Source: Plasmopara viticola
Lineage: Eukaryota > Oomycota > Peronosporomycetes > Peronosporales > Peronosporaceae
Direction of reading: 5' to 3'
Assembly: GCA_001695595.3 (NCBI GenBank)
Contig: MBPM02000046.1
Location: 186,001 to 250,000, forward strand
Length of the DNA stretch: 64,000 bases
A program made the position numbers and the translations under genes. The notes under the pieces were generated by a model. It was not told where the DNA came from. It searched no databases and worked only from the letters and a program-made list of their open reading frames with translations. Of the stretch, positions 1 to 10,072 are shown one piece after another. Every line of letters begins with the position of its first letter. The stretch's first letter is position 1.

Positions 1-1
1 A

Positions 2-352
2 GATGACGGGCTCGAGTCGATTCCCGAAAATTTATTCACAACGGTGGCTCTTCTGGACGAATATTTTGACATTTGCTTTTCGTACAATCCGATCAAAGCA
101 CTGCCACTTTTGACGAGAGATGGCCTGTCGATTAGCTACTTGAGCGTTGACCATACTAAATTAGTGGAGCTGCCAGCCTGGGCCAAGACGGGTGAAGAAG
201 CTCTCGCTTTGGGTGGAAGCCCACTTTGCACTCATATAGATACAGCTCTTCCAGAGTTTGCCGATTGTACTGATCTGGGATGGAATCCAATGACTGATGG
301 TAGATATCCCTTAGCTTTAGTTGCTACATTACGAGCAATCTCTTTAAATTAG
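2..352 (+). CDS. Leucine-rich-repeat protein, C-terminal fragment (window edge)
   Basis: The frame is open from base 2 to a stop at 350-352, so this is the 3' end of a gene that starts before the window. The visible part reads as irregular LRRs: an 'L.SIP.NLF' unit at the very start, then 'FSYNPIKALP' and 'LSVDHTKLVELP', followed by a Cys-containing tail with 'GGSPLC' and a second Cys about 20 residues later. This pattern is typical of LRR cell-surface or secreted proteins in oomycetes. No transmembrane segment is seen in the fragment. The function cannot be inferred from the C-terminus alone. Confidence 0.55.
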   Translation, partial: DDGLESIPENLFTTVALLDEYFDICFSYNPIKALPLLTRDGLSISYLSVDHTKLVELPAWAKTGEEALALGGSPLCTHIDTALPEFADCTDLGWNPMTDGRYPLALVATLRAISLN

Positions 353-472
353 AAATATTCTTTCAGAGAAAGGTTGACATGGCCTATCTGCTTGTAGAAA
401 GATAACAAAAACAATTATTGTTTCCACAAGACGATGGATTTCTTGGCTCATTAAGGATGTTGCTGTCTACTG

Positions 473-928
473 CTAATAGTATCGATGGTTGCTTCGACAA
501 GCGGATGTATAGTACTTCTGCTTACCGACACTATTGTCAGGATAATAATTGCCGTTCGAGTTGCAATCATTGCTTCTTTTGACGACGTTGTAATACTTCT
601 TGCACGATTTGTTTCTGCCATTTATGCACTTAAAATTCTGATACTTTTGACAGTCCGAATTGATATTGCGTTCAATCCGGTAATCCCACGAATCATTCAT
701 GTCATTATTTCCCAAGTGACGTTGCTGATGGTCGAACTTGGCCGCAGAGTCGGCGAGGATCTGCTGGCGTTTCTTCTCAGTGCCGCGTCGATCGGCATCT
801 TGCTTTGCTTTTGCGCTTCGGTAGGCTGAGGAAGAGGTGGATGCCATTTTAACAGATGCTAATCCTGTCAGCCCCGACAGAGCAAATGCTGTCAGGACAA
901 AGATTTTCCACACACGTTTTCTCGCCAT
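473..928 (-). CDS. Small secreted cysteine-containing protein (151 aa), unknown function
   Basis: A 151-aa ORF starting at the ATG at 928. Residues 5-25 form a hydrophobic stretch (IFVLTAFALSGLTGLA) after a basic start, which fits a signal peptide. A Lys/Gln-rich region follows, then a C-terminal half with five cysteines and many Asn and Tyr residues. No RXLR motif follows the signal peptide and no known domain is recognised. The antisense frame (485-829) is also open and is taken as a shadow, because only the minus frame has a signal peptide. The odd cysteine count allows two disulphides plus one free thiol. A secreted effector or wall protein is possible, but that is an inference. Confidence 0.5.
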   Translation of the reverse strand: MARKRVWKIFVLTAFALSGLTGLASVKMASTSSSAYRSAKAKQDADRRGTEKKRQQILADSAAKFDHQQRHLGNNDMNDSWDYRIERNINSDCQKYQNFKCINGRNKSCKKYYNVVKRSNDCNSNGNYYPDNSVGKQKYYTSACRSNHRYY

Positions 929-1285
929 GTTAGAGCTGTAATCCGGTGTCTGTTTATTTATGTCCGAGCCGTTATATTAAAAGTTTATAGAGCATGATAT
1001 TATAGTCAAGCTAGCACAATGAGACTTCTGGTGTGCGTCAGTCGTCCTGTTCATTGTCATAACTTGCAGTAAAAATACATGTCAATGTTTGTTATCCCAT
1101 TATTGCATAATGATAGCAGCACATCAACAAGGCCTGGAATGCTTGCATATCGTATATGCTCTACACTGTATTTTATTGGAAAGCCATTCTTAGATTCAGA
1201 ATATATTTATTATAGCCCATTTCAAAAATAGGTGATCGAGCACAGCTAAGGCTTTTAATAACTCATAGGTTACTTACCCCGACCG

Positions 1286-1565
1286 GTAATGTAATGTAAT
1301 GTATTACGTTATCGCGTTGCCAAGTTATGCACGTGCTAGGCTCAGTCTGGCTAGTCCACGGCATAGAGTGATGTCCGCATACGTCGAGTCTCGTTCGGCG
1401 GGCAGTGCAGCCAGCACCGAGATCTTGAGGGTCTTCCATTAATTTGTTTATCTCTGACTTGGTAAGAGCCCAGGTGGCGCCCGGTGCTGGAGACCGTCGC
1501 GTCGAGGGTGAGACTCGTTAGAGACCTGCAGTTGCCCGAGAGCACCTGCCCGAAGCGCGCGAGCA
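1286..1565 (-). repeat. Short LINE-derived (SINE-like) element, 5'-truncated copy
   Basis: On the minus strand this is the same sequence as the short elements at 8466, 53032 and 56398: the CAGCACC block joined directly to the 'TGGGCTCTTACCAAGTCAGA' block, then the 'GTATGCGGACA' segment and a 3' tail of TAATG/ATTAC pentamers at 1286-1306. It lacks the first ~40 bp of the 5' end present in other copies and stops at the 'GCGCGAGCA' block. It lies head-to-head with the longer copy starting near 1665, about 100 bp away. No convincing target-site duplication was found. Confidence 0.75.
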
Positions 1566-1664
1566 GCACTAAAAGCTCCAATGATATTCAGATTCAAAAA
1601 TGGGGGGAAATTAAAAATAAAAAAAAAGCTATCTATTTTGCATTCTGTTGCGTACTTTGAGCAT

Positions 1665-2812
1665 TTTTCGGAAAAGGTTGGGGTGACGCCCTCCTTCCAA
1701 GCGCGGGGGCTTAATGCTCGCGCGCTTCGGGCAGGTGCTCTCGGGCATCTGCAGGTCTCTAACGAGTCTCACCCTCGACGCGACGGTCTCCAGCACCAGG
1801 CCAAACCCCCTTCCACGCCCTTAATCGCGCCAACCGCATCCGGATTGGCTCCTTTAATGTGAATTCTCTAGGTTCGAAGCGCAAGAAGCACGTAACACTC
1901 CCCGAAGATCTCCGGCGCTACCGCGTCGATATCCTTGGCCTCCGCGAAACCAAGATCTACGATAGAGGTGAGCACCGCATTGATGACTTCCTTCTAACCC
2001 TGAAAAAAAAAAACGAAGCCAAGACCGAAGTCACCGAAATCCGCCGCCACTGCAACCCGTCGGGCGCCACTCGACACGCCCGATCCCGAGAAGAAACCTG
2101 GCACCACACTAAGAAGCTCGGAACACTCCTCGGCGATATTAAAGATCTATCCCGACGCAAGTCCCTGGCCACCCTCGCGCTCCACCGCCTCTGGTCCGTC
2201 TGGCTCCGCCCCACGTTCATCTCACCCATGACACGCATTCGATTGTACAACACCTACGTTTTACCGATTCTGCTGTACAACTGGGCTCTTACCAAGTCAG
2301 AGCTCCACGGCCTCGAGAGTTTCCATCGCCGCCAGCTTCGCTACGCTCTTGGCTATCGCTACCCCCGACCCATTTCGAATGCAAGACTCTACGACCTCTG
2401 TGATGAGCGGCCGCTGAGACAACGACTGACACAAGCTCGCTGGCGCCTGTTTGGCCATGTACTTCGCCGCTATCCCGACATTCCAGCTAACCTCCAGATG
2501 CGTGCCTACTTCTTCTCCACCGCAGCAAAATGGCGCGGACGTCCCCGCACCACGCTCCCCTCGACACTTGACCACAATCTTGTTTCCCGTGGCTCCGGCT
2601 TTCGACTCCGGACAGCACAAGACCTCGAAGTGGTACGTACCCTTGCACAAGACCGATAGAAATGGAAGACCCATTTGACCTCGGTGCTGGATGCACTGCC
2701 CGCCGAACGAGACTCGACGTATGCGGACACCACTCTATGCCGTGGACTAGCCAGACTGAGCCTAGCACGTGCATACCTTGGCAACGCGATAACGTAATAC
2801 ATTACATTACAT
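1665..2812 (+). mobile_element. LINE-derived element, 1.1-kb internally deleted copy with target-site duplication
   Basis: Non-LTR element with the family 5' end (GGAAAAGGTTGGGGTGACGC) and a 3' end of repeated ATTAC pentamers. It is flanked by a 12-bp direct repeat TACTTTGAGCAT at 1653-1664 and 2813-2824. The left edge of the right-hand repeat overlaps the pentamer tail by up to 3 bp. Between the ends it holds the start of an endonuclease reading frame and the end of a reverse-transcriptase reading frame, joined at an A-rich run near 2005-2015. Most of the LINE, including the RT catalytic core, is missing. The copy at 19520 has the same structure. Confidence 0.85.
1820..2659 (+). pseudogene. 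Non-LTR retrotransposon ORF remnant: endonuclease N-terminus joined to RT C-terminus
   Basis: The frame is open from upstream of 1820 to the stop at 2657-2659. The first ~50 codons read as the start of an apurinic-type endonuclease domain ('IRIGSFNVNSLGS' then 'DILGLRETK'), the usual N-terminus of LINE ORF2. After the A-rich junction the protein continues as the C-terminal part of a LINE RT/thumb region: 'RLYNTYVLPILLYN', 'LHGLESFHRRQLRYALGY', then a region ending in 'RWRLFGHVLRR'. The YxDD catalytic region is absent, so the product cannot reverse transcribe. The frame is kept across the junction here, whereas the sister copy at 19.5 kb has further breaks. Confidence 0.75.
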
Positions 2813-2824
2813 TACTTTGAGCAT

Positions 2825-5800
2825 CATAAGACCTTAATAACGGTCGCTCACCTGAAAGTAGTAGGTCTTTCTGCACGCCTTCTCTGGGCAAGATATTGTG
2901 CGAAATGTAGCTATTTTGAGAATTCTTACGTTTTCGTGAGTGGATTCATCCCGAATTATTTATAAGGGTCCATGTAGACAGCCATGTGACCTGGGAAAGT
3001 GCACCGCTCGACAAAGTCGGGAACTTGCTCGTAAGCTTGCAGCTTATACCATAACTCAAAGGGACTTTTCGAGCCATATGACAGCCGGAACGATCACGAC
3101 CAAGCAGACACGGTCTATCAACGATGTGATGGAACGCTTTGGTCAGGAGAGAGCTAATCCTGTGGACAACCCGTGTGAAGCTGGTTGTCAAAGATACAGG
3201 CATCAGCAACGGATAAAGAACAATACTTAATGCGGGTGAGATCAAAACTGTTTCCTGATCGACTGCCTGCTATACATAATGACATGTACTCGTCCAGACA
3301 GCACGTTTGTGGTCACACAACTCTCGCGCTTTCTAAAAATCCCTGTCCAGTAGCACTGATACGCTGCAGTGCGTGTGCTACGATGTTTTAAATTGACACG
3401 GACATGTAATCATCTATCGAGGTGGCGCGCGAACGGTGACGCCAGATGCATACTCAAACGCTGATTATGGTACGGTTCTAGATGATAGGCGTTCCGTATC
3501 GGGTGTACAATAATGATTGTAAGCGCGCGCCGCCGTGGTGCCTGATACCAGATTTTAGAGGAAAATTGCTCTCAGCTCGACGGACGCTGAGTACATGGCT
3601 TTGAGTCTATGTATTTAAAAAGGTTTTTTTGAAAGTGTTCTCCTATCAGACATCACCTTTGTGACTGCGACTATTTCTTAAAAGGCCTTGCATCGAGCTG
3701 AATAAAGGTCATTATGAAACGTAGGCCCTCCTTTTGCTTAGCTGGTCTGAAGCAGATAACATTCTAAAGAAAAAGGCAAGCTTGCAGAGTTCGTTCCACC
3801 ACGACAGATTGGCGTAAGTACACTGTGTCGCACTCGGATCGCACCCGCACTTCCAAAAAGCACGATATACAAGCTTCATCGACTACGACCCACCGAATTG
3901 ATACCAGATCAAAGTTTTCCACTTGACAAAGTCTAAGCCCTTTTTTGGTACCTGCTGCTTGTACCAACATATCAATTAGTCTCATATGCATAAGCCACAC
4001 TGGGGACTTCACTCTCGAAATATTTCGTCGCACACCGCCTTCTGAGAAGTCTGTGTCACAGTGCACAGTGATGCGTCACCTGTATGAACCACGAATGGCA
4101 TAGAGTCTAGTAGGTGAACACCAAATCTTATCTAAGAACCTCTCAAGTAGCTCTTTTGTCTTTAATTAGTCGGCTGTTTTGAGCCACTAAATTTGGTTTG
4201 CGATTCGCCCTCCTCGCCTGTTTGGGTCTGCTAGGAACAGCGCGGTGTCGGAAGCTAAGTCCAATGGTCAACGCCTGTAATGAGCTTTATTTGACACAGT
4301 CGAATGCCTCTCGCTTTTGCGTGTTTAAAACCCATTTTGTATACTTCGTGAGGAGATAAGATTGTGACCTCTCGACTTCTACGTACTATGCACAATCCGT
4401 ATGGAACGAATTGCTAGGCCAAAAAGCTTTTCTCAGTCTTCCTGCTTCAGCGATTTCGGCAAACCTACGATGTCTATACATCGGCTCTCGACAAGAGATG
4501 TTTGTGTACAGCATCAAACAGCACAAGCCACCATATTAAGCTGTTTCTCATGAAGAGAAACAAAGAAATGTATTCTTTATGACGTGCACAATATACTGCT
4601 TGTAGGCAATCCTAAATATACGACTTAGTAATCATGATAAGCACCCACTATATACGGCCATTCTTTTATGGAAGGGCGGTCCATATGTGCACAAGAGGAG
4701 GGTGTGCCGGCAGACCTCACCTTTGAAAGCGCATTATTGGACAGCTTGCTGGTATATTGCACTGCTGAAAGCTCACTAGTATGGATTTTGCACTCGGGCT
4801 TCTGGAGGACTTGGCAGTCAATACTAACGCTATGATTTTTTGCACACTCATTAAGCAAAGTAGCTTATTCAGCGACTGTGCTAAAGCGATTGACATGCTT
4901 AAGCTAATAGCGCTGCTCTTTGATCGCGTCGTCAAAAGATACATATTTCCACCGGCCATCTACAGACCATTGGTCAGGGCAGAGCAATTATTTCAGACGT
5001 GTTTTGGCTTTGGAGTGGGCCCGTCTCGCACTTAACAATCCCTTCAAAATTTAGTACAGGCCCAATACAGCCTCATGTCGTGAAGAGGTAGCGCCTTGGC
5101 GTACAGGAAGTCTCCGTGGGCCCACCAAATCGTGCCCAGCTCCAATAGATTAGAGCGACGCAGCATTTTCTGGTTTGGCTGAGGTAAATAATAAAACATA
5201 ATCTCAGTCTAATTTGAAGGGGCCCGACGAAGCTGGCCTGCATTTCGCTTTAGGAATTTGAAAATTGCTGATTCAGCCCGCGCCCTCAGATTCAAAGATA
5301 TATTAGGCAGCAAAAGAGCGGGACGCACGATAGGTAAAAAACTAAGCCTCCAAGATAGGTGAGCGGTCGGTACACACTATGAAACGAGAGCTTTTTATCT
5401 TGAAGATGGGACTACTATTTGTAGACTAGTGAATGTTACGCAAGTTTACAAGGCTAGGAGAAGTCGGTTCAGCCTTGATAGACTTTGGCGCATAGAGGCA
5501 TTTGTACGCTAACAAATAGATGAGGTTGCTAAAATAAGTTGACAGCAACTTGTACAAAAAGCAACAAAAATTTTAAAGATCTTATACGTTTGACAAATGA
5601 GGCGGGCTCTAAGAGTCCCTAGGGTTGAAAGCGATCTGGCTATGAAATTCAAATTTTAGTGTTTCGTGTCCATGTCATAAGCAAGAATGACCTGATCATA
5701 GGCATGTCGTGACTAGATAAACATGAGTCGTTGAGTGTTTGGCAAAGCAATACCATATGCATCAAACGACCAACAAGAAAGACAAAATGGATCACTTGGA

Positions 5801-8453
5801 AGAAGCTTTGACTAGCCATGTTGTCACCTCTGTTGTGCCTACGGTCCTCCAGAAAAGAAAATCCAAGAGGTGAAACAAAGGTTTTATAAAAGGGGTTGTA
5901 GGTACTTTTAGATTTAAAGAGATAAATATTCGTATATTAAGTGTATATTTTAGATCTACTTGCAGCGCCGGCTGCGAAAATGTTAAGCATAGCCACAAAC
6001 AAAGGGAAAAATTTTGAGTCGTGGAAAATTGCGTTATTCACAGCGAAAAGAAGTGATCCGTAAGGGTATTATAGATGCATACGACCGAGTGGATGTGTGT
6101 CACACACCCACTGTGTCGTACAGACTCACATGTGAGTTACAAAAACTTACTCGAGATTTAAGCTACCGGATCCCACGCGCTAGGACTAAGCTGTCTCTAT
6201 CGCGGGATGCTGGTAGCAATCCGACCCATATTGGGACCGGGTTCCGTACCCCTCATTACACTATGGGGCTTTTTTGGTCAGTGGGGCGTCCCCTACCCAA
6301 ACTTCCCAATCGGGCGCGTTTTGGTAGGCAGTCACACACTCGGGTGTGATGGCTCGTCCACTTTTGTGACCTATCTCCGGCTGCCTTAATTCGGATCCTA
6401 TGGGTACGAACCAGGTACCTCTCGGTCCTGGGTCGAACGGCTAACCGCTCGAGCCACAGGGTCGGTAAGTTTCTAGAGTGGACAGCATACGTCCACTAGA
6501 AGAGCATAAAGATGCGATCTGGAGTAAATACTTAGGTCTCACGAGCAACGTCATGGTTGACGAAGAAACCTCACAAACAAACAAAAACTGACATCCACCT
6601 ATTTGTTGTGTTAAGGCAGGTGTGTCTCGTTAAGAGACACTATTAAAGCACTGAGCTCGAAGCGGCTTAGTTTTAGATCGGCCAGAAATGTCTTAGAGGT
6701 AGTGTTTTAACACTTCCTGACAATATAAATTCATCCGGCGAATATTACGAAAATATTCTTATGATCAGCGAACGCATTGCCTTGGACCAGAGTTTTCAAA
6801 GGATCCTAAGTAATCAGTATATATTTTATACTAGAGTAGCCTTTTGTTGAAGGTCCAAAGGCTCACCATCAAAATTCTCACCGGATAGCGAAGTTTGCAC
6901 TAGATTTGCCTTGTGTCAGACACGAAGTGGTGTCAACGAGCAAAGGACTTTAAAATGAAAGCAAAATAGAGCGACAGATACGTTTCATTTGTCTTTGAGA
7001 AATGAAGATGGCTGCCATTCGTACGAAAAATATTTATTGCTGTATTGAATAGGAGCCTGCCAAAATTAATATGCTTCGGTTGCGCTTTTGCACATGCTAG
7101 ATTATATGTTGGCTCATATCGGCAAGGCTAAAGCCCTATCGACAAACGGCTCTAAGCTGATGAACGTAAATTAGCTCGTCCATTGTTGATGAGATTTGGC
7201 TTGTACCGCCTTGCAGGCTCATCCGATACCCGCATAGATACTCCATAAGTCGTAGTCGGGCCCGTGTACGAAAGTAACCCTTTTCCTCGTTATTCTCATG
7301 ACGCCGAATAAAATGCTCAAACGAAATTTGTTGCAGTGCTTAAAGTACGCACATAAACCTCGTGAGGTAACGCTGAGAAGATAGCTCTTTTCATATTCAA
7401 TAAATGTCACATAACATTGACTCTCAAAATGCCCTTAACACGCGCGAAGCAGATGGGCACCCTCCTTAGCGTTGTGACCTGGTAATTCCCATTTGCCGAT
7501 AATACTTATATGGATTTTTCTCTTCTCCCTCGTCAGTCTTGTTCTCAAAAATAATCAAATTTGCAAAGGAACGTAAAATTGCGTTAGTGTTTGTCTAAGG
7601 TCGAGCAAGCAGCCATTGCGTTGAAACTCCGGTCATTGATACCACCGAAACAAATATTGCTGATTTTGATCTTACCCTGGATTTTAATGTTGATAAGCTT
7701 TTTAACAAGTGAGCTTCAAGTCAGAAAATATTCCAGGGGAAACCTGGCATTCGTTGTCATTATGAAAGAGGCCCTTTGCACGAGGGTGAATCGGATGACA
7801 AGTACATAATATCTTTGGTATTCCCTTGAGAGTGTCGAAACACCGTTATCGTTGGCTTAAGGCTTCGTCGTTGCCTTAGTAGGCAAAACCAGGCATTCCT
7901 TTTTCAAAGCACCCGCAATATTCATCGTCATTTTAAAAACTCGATGCGGAAGCGTAAACTAAGCATCAAGAAAGGATAGACACGCCTATCCCGATGCAAT
8001 TTTCAGAAAGGTTCTTGTAGAGGCTCCCTTGCCTTGGTAGGAAAAGCAAAATAATACGGCGAAGGCTCAACCTTTATTGCAATCACAGCCTTTGTTGTCG
8101 GCGCACCTTCAGGCAAAGATGCCTTTTTTGTTGCTAAGGCTTTTGTTTGGTGCTTCAGAAACCTAATTTGAGGTTGACTTGGTTGTAGCAAAGTTATTTG
8201 TTGAACCGACAGCCTTTTCTGCTACCTTTTTGGTCATCGTTGTGACCAAAACGCTATTTCGCTCCAATGCCAAAGAGTGGTGGATACCATGCATCGTCCT
8301 CCTGAATATATTTCACGTCTTAGTGGGGAAGGACGTAAATAAATTTTCATGAAGCCGATCTTTGGGATAAAATGCTAGTTTTTCGCTTTAAGGTTTAAGA
8401 AATGTGCCTTTTGCTGTGCTGCAGGCAACATATCGATATTAATGTCCATATAC
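2825..8453. other. Gene-poor interval
   Basis: No gene is supported in this 5.6 kb. The short ORFs (for example 2940-3230 +, 3764-4066 -, 4781-5035 +, 7591-7809 +) have no recognisable domain, low-complexity or mixed composition, and no splice-linked partners. The only structured item seen is the tRNA-like sequence near 6.4 kb, listed separately. The base composition is AT-rich and resembles old, mutated repeat DNA. Confidence 0.5.
6390..6465 (-). repeat. tRNA-like head of a probable SINE
   Basis: Read on the minus strand, 6456-6441 gives TGGCTCGAGCGGTTAG, a good RNA polymerase III A box, and 6412-6402 gives GGTTCGTACCC, a good B box. Their spacing matches a tRNA-type internal promoter. The flanks do not fold into a full acceptor stem, so this is a tRNA-derived SINE head or relic rather than a working tRNA gene. 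The body would run to the left (about 6100-6390). tRNA-related SINEs are known in Phytophthora. Limits and target-site duplication were not resolved. Confidence 0.4.
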
Positions 8454-8465
8454 ACACAGAGATCT

Positions 8466-8780
8466 AGCTTGGAAAAGTTTGGGGTGGCGCCCTCCTTCCA
8501 AGCGCTCGCGCGCTTCGGGCAGGTGCTCTCGGGCATCTGCAGGTCTCTAACGAGTCTCACCCTCGACGCGACGGTTTCCAGCACCGGGCGCCACTTGGGC
8601 TGTTACCAAGTCAGAGCTAAGCAAAATAATGGAAGACCCTCACGACCTCGGTGCTGGCTGCACTGCCCGCCGAACGAGACCCGACGTATGCGGACACCAC
8701 TCTATGCCGTGGACTAGCCAGACTGAGCCTAGCACGTGCATAACTTGGCAACGCGATAACGTAATACATTAAATTACATT
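8466..8780 (+). repeat. Short LINE-derived (SINE-like) element with target-site duplication
   Basis: About 315 bp with the family 5' end (GGAAAAGTTTGGGGTGGCGC) and the ATTAC-type 3' tail. The internal junction is the one found in the other short copies: the CAGCACC block runs straight into the 'TTACCAAGTCAGAGCTAAGC' block, then the 'GTATGCGGACACC' segment. Imperfect 12-bp direct repeats flank it: ACACAGAGATCT (8454-8465) and ACACAGAGGTCT (8781-8792). It carries no meaningful ORF. The 442-717 type reading frames through it are chance. Confidence 0.85.
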
Positions 8781-8792
8781 ACACAGAGGTCT

Positions 8793-10072
8793 TTTAAAAT
8801 TGGAAAAATGGGTAAAGATTGACCTAACTTCCATAGAATTATCCAGCCGATCTAAAAAATTGAAACTAGGACATACCTTGTTTTAATCTGCCGTTTATTG
8901 CACACATCACTATACTACGGAGGTGGTGAGCGATTGTTTACTGGGATCTTGTATGTCTCTCTACTTTTTTGTGCAAGGCACTGTGCGATCCACCACAACA
9001 GGACATCTTATGGAGATAATTTGCTAGCGGTATGCATTTGTAAAGGACCGTAGTATAGTACATTGAATAAATAAGAGTAATTTTGGTCGCTCATCATATT
9101 GCACGAGTGGGGGGACTCTATTAATGAAGGCGTTAAGCCCATTTGCACTTTTACTTAGCTTAAGTAATTGTCTTTCTCTCTTGTTACTACTCCTTTTTAA
9201 ACGTGAACAGAACTTTCGTTGAGCTTGATTAATGGTCTGTTTTTCTTACTTCAGCTCCGTTTTAACGTAGGCATTATGATCATCCCTTACACCCACAAAA
9301 CCGTTTGCTATCAGTCGATGGGTAATGTTGCGAAAACCATTCGACGATACAAGCAGCCGTCGCCGAAGGTCTTGCATCGACATTGTCACTTAAAAAGGAG
9401 ATTTTTTTTAGTGTGACATAAGCGATGATTCCATCGAACAACAAAACTGAAGCAATTCCAAAATGTTTACTTCTATAAGTTTAATGACTCGTCAGCCCAT
9501 GATATGGTGCAAGTAAAGTTTTCGTATAGAGGTGTCGTCATTTTCAATTGCAAAATGCTTCGTCACACAAAGCTGGTGCAGGGATTATAGGCACAGCAAC
9601 GGCAACTCTCCAAGTAGGCCGAAACTTTCGGATGTTGTCCAAACTGCTCGTGCAGAATATTGTTCATATCGTTGCAAAGTGTAGTGGCTTCCTGACGATG
9701 CCTTAGAATTTTTTCCGCTCTATAGACTCGAGCAGATGAGTATAGCTAACGACAATTGCCTCTCTGCTAAATTTACCATAGATATTGTAGTGGAGCCAGC
9801 ATCATATCTTTGCGTGTACTCTCTTAGAAAATGCAGAGGGCTGTTTGGTAGTGACTGGATTGCTCTCACCTAAGGAAACGAGTGCATCGGGTTTGCATCC
9901 TAGTGAAAGTTCAGTTTCCGATGGTACAATCGAAGTTCTCGTAGCGCTCTTAACAATTTTTGGCTCGGTTTTCTAAGCCCTTCAGAAATAAACCCAAGCC
10001 AATACGTCGTATAAATAGCATCGTCCTCGCCGCGCCGTGCGGCCCTTATTAAACAATTTTCATTAAATTCCC
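8793..10072. other. Intergenic, no gene seen
   Basis: Nothing convincing lies between the short LINE-derived copy and the CRAL-TRIO/PH gene. The last few hundred bases before 10073 presumably hold the promoter of that gene. The small ORFs at 9219-9416 (+) and 9900-10103 (-) have no support. Confidence 0.45.

Noticed and set aside
485..829. 114-aa hydrophobic ORF on the + strand
   Set aside because: It is antisense to the secreted protein at 473-928. Only the minus frame has a start with a signal peptide.
4781..5035. 84-aa ORF as a gene
   Set aside because: Mixed hydrophobic composition, no domain, no neighbours and AT-rich context. Not better than chance.
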